The notes beneath the pieces are model-generated. The model was not told the origin of the DNA. It ran no database searches and was given only the letters and a program-made list of their open reading frames with translations. The translations under genes and the position numbers were made by a program. From an uncultured Gammaproteobacteria bacterium (GTDB lineage Bacteria; Pseudomonadota; Gammaproteobacteria; Halothiobacillales; Halothiobacillaceae), in contig CALKWL010000011.1 in the NCBI GenBank assembly GCA_938004235.1, forward strand, positions 1-15,728: a DNA stretch of 15,728 bases. Direction: 5' to 3'. This document shows, one piece after another, positions 15,201 to 15,728 of this stretch. The stretch's first letter is position 1. Each line of letters opens with the position of its first letter.

Positions 15201-15682
15201 ATGGGCTGAACATCGGCCTCAAGCCGTGCGGCAAACGGTTGCGTCAGCGTGTGCTTTAGACTCAGCGCTTCCAGCGTCCCCGTGATCTGCCCCTCGCCGG
15301 CCAGAGGCAGCCACCCGCCATCCGCAAGACGCAGCGGCATCGTCCAGACCAGTGCGACGGTTAGCGCATCTTTCGGCTGCATACCCCAGTCGCCGTTTAG
15401 ATGAATACTTGAGCCCGCCTGACCTGCGATCCCCTCAAGTTGAAGGTGTTGCAGGTGCAGGCCGGACTTTTCGAGTGAGAAGCGCGCATTCAGGCTGTTC
15501 AACAGGGCTTGAGTGTCACCCCGAACAACCCCCTCTCCCCAGCCCTCTCCCGCGAGGGGAGAGGGAGCAGATCCATTGCGCACGACTTCAAAGGTGGCAC
15601 CTCTTTCCCCCTCCCCCCTGGTGGGGGAGGGTCGGGGAGAGGGGACAGCCATCGGCGAAACCTGCGCGAGAGGCTCAGCTCG
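12299..15682 (-). CDS. tamB: TamB, translocation and assembly module protein (5' end missing)
   Basis: TamB is a very long inner-membrane-anchored protein that spans the periplasm and, with the barrel TamA, serves outer-membrane protein assembly and lipid transport. About 1,127 residues are visible against roughly 1,260 in E. coli; the N-terminal anchor lies beyond the adapter at 15683. The body shows amphipathic beta repeats (LxLxxLxGxAxL-type) expected for the hydrophobic groove. The C-terminal DUF490 domain contains SPLSNPGLDIRAVRR, SQPSLPQSEMLSYLVSGRSS and ends in VFYRFER, as TamB does. Counting from the in-frame ATG at 15652, two Pro/Gly-rich inserts (about residues 4-18 and 30-41) and a third of about 54 residues (about 437-490) break this pattern; they are translated palindromic repeats. 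TAG at 12301-12299 is followed after 10 bases by the phosphatase gene. Confidence 0.93.
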   Translation of the reverse strand, partial: RAEPLAQVSPMAVPSPRPSPTRGEGERGATFEVVRNGSAPSPLAGEGWGEGVVRGDTQALLNSLNARFSLEKSGLHLQHLQLEGIAGQAGSSIHLNGDWGMQPKDALTVALVWTMPLRLADGGWLPLAGEGQITGTLEALSLKHTLTQPFAARLEADVQPMDVGLPWSATFHVEPLRLAEQTALAHFLPPELVLRMGTLALQLAAQGTQSVAMLERLELNQDSARLRMSGQVGWAEGLHWNVAAQAEGVRPELLAPDWTGELALAAQSVGSLQDGKPVGVLKLERLHGQLRGYPLEASLSAEIKSWASGLPQLALETLRLRSGASTLEARGAIGERLELTGTLDSGNLAEFVPQASGRAQASFAVGGSLAAPSLKTEVQGENLAWQEMRLAALDLNAEGGLRPDAPMNLQLEARGLSQGDKALLESLNVDVRGQARAHDLRVELVQGGGATAARRSEPWVAKEAKPTQQGAGGAQARASASASPLSPSPSPARGEGRKTGLRLNLQAQGAWDGALERLNIQSASLDNTPTGSWVSTQPVELAAGADQFTLPSWCGLLTTPPGKATVCVQGQWRAGKEGASARLDLSDFNLSGLDAMLEGKPVQLRGVLGGFVAVDAPQGAPLRVRAEVDGENVVARVQTGLPNQLLKGVPEWREIALDATHLEAGFGGGVGRLAANVGIDDANRVEIQLNLPGLNLDDGVPPAQPVQGFVDLRFEDNALLAGFLPMLKEPGGRLAGRLLIAGTLDEPKVSGGVQVVDGRMVLPDLGVRVTEGRVLLRAYAADYLTLEGSALLGAGRAQLTGRIDLADFPKWQARLHVGGENLTVMRLPNASVQASPDLTLNLSPGVHRVSGQVVVPQALFDVGGFGAGAVRRSNDVRVLGEEAPEPSGVIEADVLLVLGEHVRIEGLGFKGRVQGQVRVLDQPGQAAPLAQGELSVVDARYRAYGQDLTIEQGRLLFANSPLSNPGLDIRAVRRQTQDDVVVGLHITGRASAPRITLFSQPSLPQSEMLSYLVSGRSSKTGSGASTQTMLQIAQAAGLMAASDLAEGSVARDLGLDELGFETALGTNDLSLAIGKYLTPRIYLRYLQGLGNGVQDLVMTYDWTRAIQVRGQVGTRASGLDVFYRFER
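14194..14236 (-). repeat. Palindromic C/G-rich repeat, copy A, in frame in tamB
   Basis: GCCCCTCTCCC (14194-14204) pairs perfectly with GGGAGAGGGGC (14210-14220) around CTTGC. A half-copy GGGGGAGAGGGG follows directly. Read in tamB it gives SPSPSPARGEG. It has the same build and orientation as copy C, and the opposite orientation to copy B. Confidence 0.85.
14296..14323 (-). repeat. REP-like element (GTAGGAGCGA...TCGCGAAGG) in tamB
   Basis: On the minus strand the unit starts CGTAGGAGCGAACC and ends GGTCGCGAAGG. GCGAACC and GGTCGC form a stem with one bulged A. The GTAGGAGCG...CGCGAA layout resembles the REP sequences familiar from Pseudomonas intergenic regions. It lies about 75 bases from copy A, inside the same roughly 54-residue insert of TamB. 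Confidence 0.6.
14335..14344 (-). repeat. Run of ten G (coding strand) inside tamB
   Basis: Ten consecutive C on the plus strand read as GGG GGG GGG G in tamB (codons 437-440 counted from 15652), at the start edge of the inserted segment. A change of one base would shift the frame and remove more than half of the protein. Confidence 0.9.
15529..15568 (+). repeat. Palindromic C/G-rich repeat, copy B, in frame in tamB
   Basis: A leading half-copy CCCCTCTCCCC precedes a full palindrome in which CCCTCTCCC (15543-15551) pairs with GGGAGAGGG (15557-15565) around GCGAG. The tamB reading is APSPLAGEGWGEG. It is inverted relative to copy C, which begins about 40 bases further on. Confidence 0.85.
15607..15645 (-). 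repeat. Palindromic C/G-rich repeat, copy C, in frame in tamB
   Basis: CCCTCCCCC (15609-15617) pairs with GGGGGAGGG (15623-15631) around CTGGT, followed by a half-copy CGGGGAGAGGGG. The tamB reading is PSPRPSPTRGEGERG. Copies B and C form a head-to-head pair close to the contig edge. Confidence 0.85.
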
Positions 15683-15728
15683 AGATCGGAAGAGCGTCGT
15701 GTAGGGAAAGAGTGTAGATCTCGGTGGT
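15683..15728 (-). other. Illumina universal adapter, reverse complement (artefact)
   Basis: AGATCGGAAGAGCGTCGTGT and the bases after it are the reverse complement of the universal adapter seen at the left end. The 46 bases match positions 6-51 in inverted orientation with one mismatch. The tamB reading frame stays open into it, so any start codon or peptide called here is false. Confidence 0.98.

Noticed and set aside
14194..15645. CRISPR array made of the repeated C/G-rich units
   Set aside because: The copies are irregularly spaced, in both orientations, with no spacer pattern and no cas genes.

Overview
This is a protein-dense chromosomal fragment, most likely from a gammaproteobacterium. 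The placement rests on gene order: pilT-pilU faces away from yggS-proC-yggT-metX-metW, an arrangement I know from Pseudomonas and relatives. The rest of the gene set (RsmB/NOP methyltransferase, OpgD, TamB) fits a Gram-negative with an outer membrane and type IV pili. I cannot name the genus. No rRNA, tRNA, CRISPR array, transposase or phage gene is visible.

Both ends are artificial. Bases 1-51 are the Illumina universal (P5/TruSeq) adapter, and 15683-15728 are its reverse complement. Genuine sequence therefore runs from 52 to 15682, and both outermost genes are cut by the assembly edge.

Layout: (1) 52-2832, minus strand: pilT, pilU and a third PilT/PilU-type ATPase in one run, the third truncated. 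(2) 2833-2973: divergent intergenic region. (3) 2974-6976, plus strand: yggS (PLP homeostasis), proC (last step of proline synthesis), yggT (membrane protein), metX and metW (entry to methionine synthesis). (4) 6977-8374: a hairpin terminator, then a minus-strand multi-spanning membrane protein with a single cysteine (TsoY-like), then a gene-free stretch with a long inverted repeat. (5) 8375-9739, minus: RsmB/NOP-family RNA methyltransferase. (6) 9740-9876: a good minus-strand terminator and a repeat remnant. (7) 9877-15682, minus: tamB (5' end missing), an inositol-monophosphatase-family gene starting 10 bases after it, then opgD. The first two are almost certainly one transcript, with opgD possibly joined.

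Functionally the window combines twitching-motility motors, amino-acid and PLP housekeeping, rRNA modification and envelope biogenesis (outer-membrane protein/lipid export by TamB, periplasmic glucans by OpgD). The least ordinary features are the in-frame palindromic repeats inside tamB with an adjacent run of ten G, the three-gene retraction-ATPase operon, the single-cysteine membrane protein, and a five-codon mini-ORF linking metX to metW. I found no convincing evidence for a wholly new multi-gene system.
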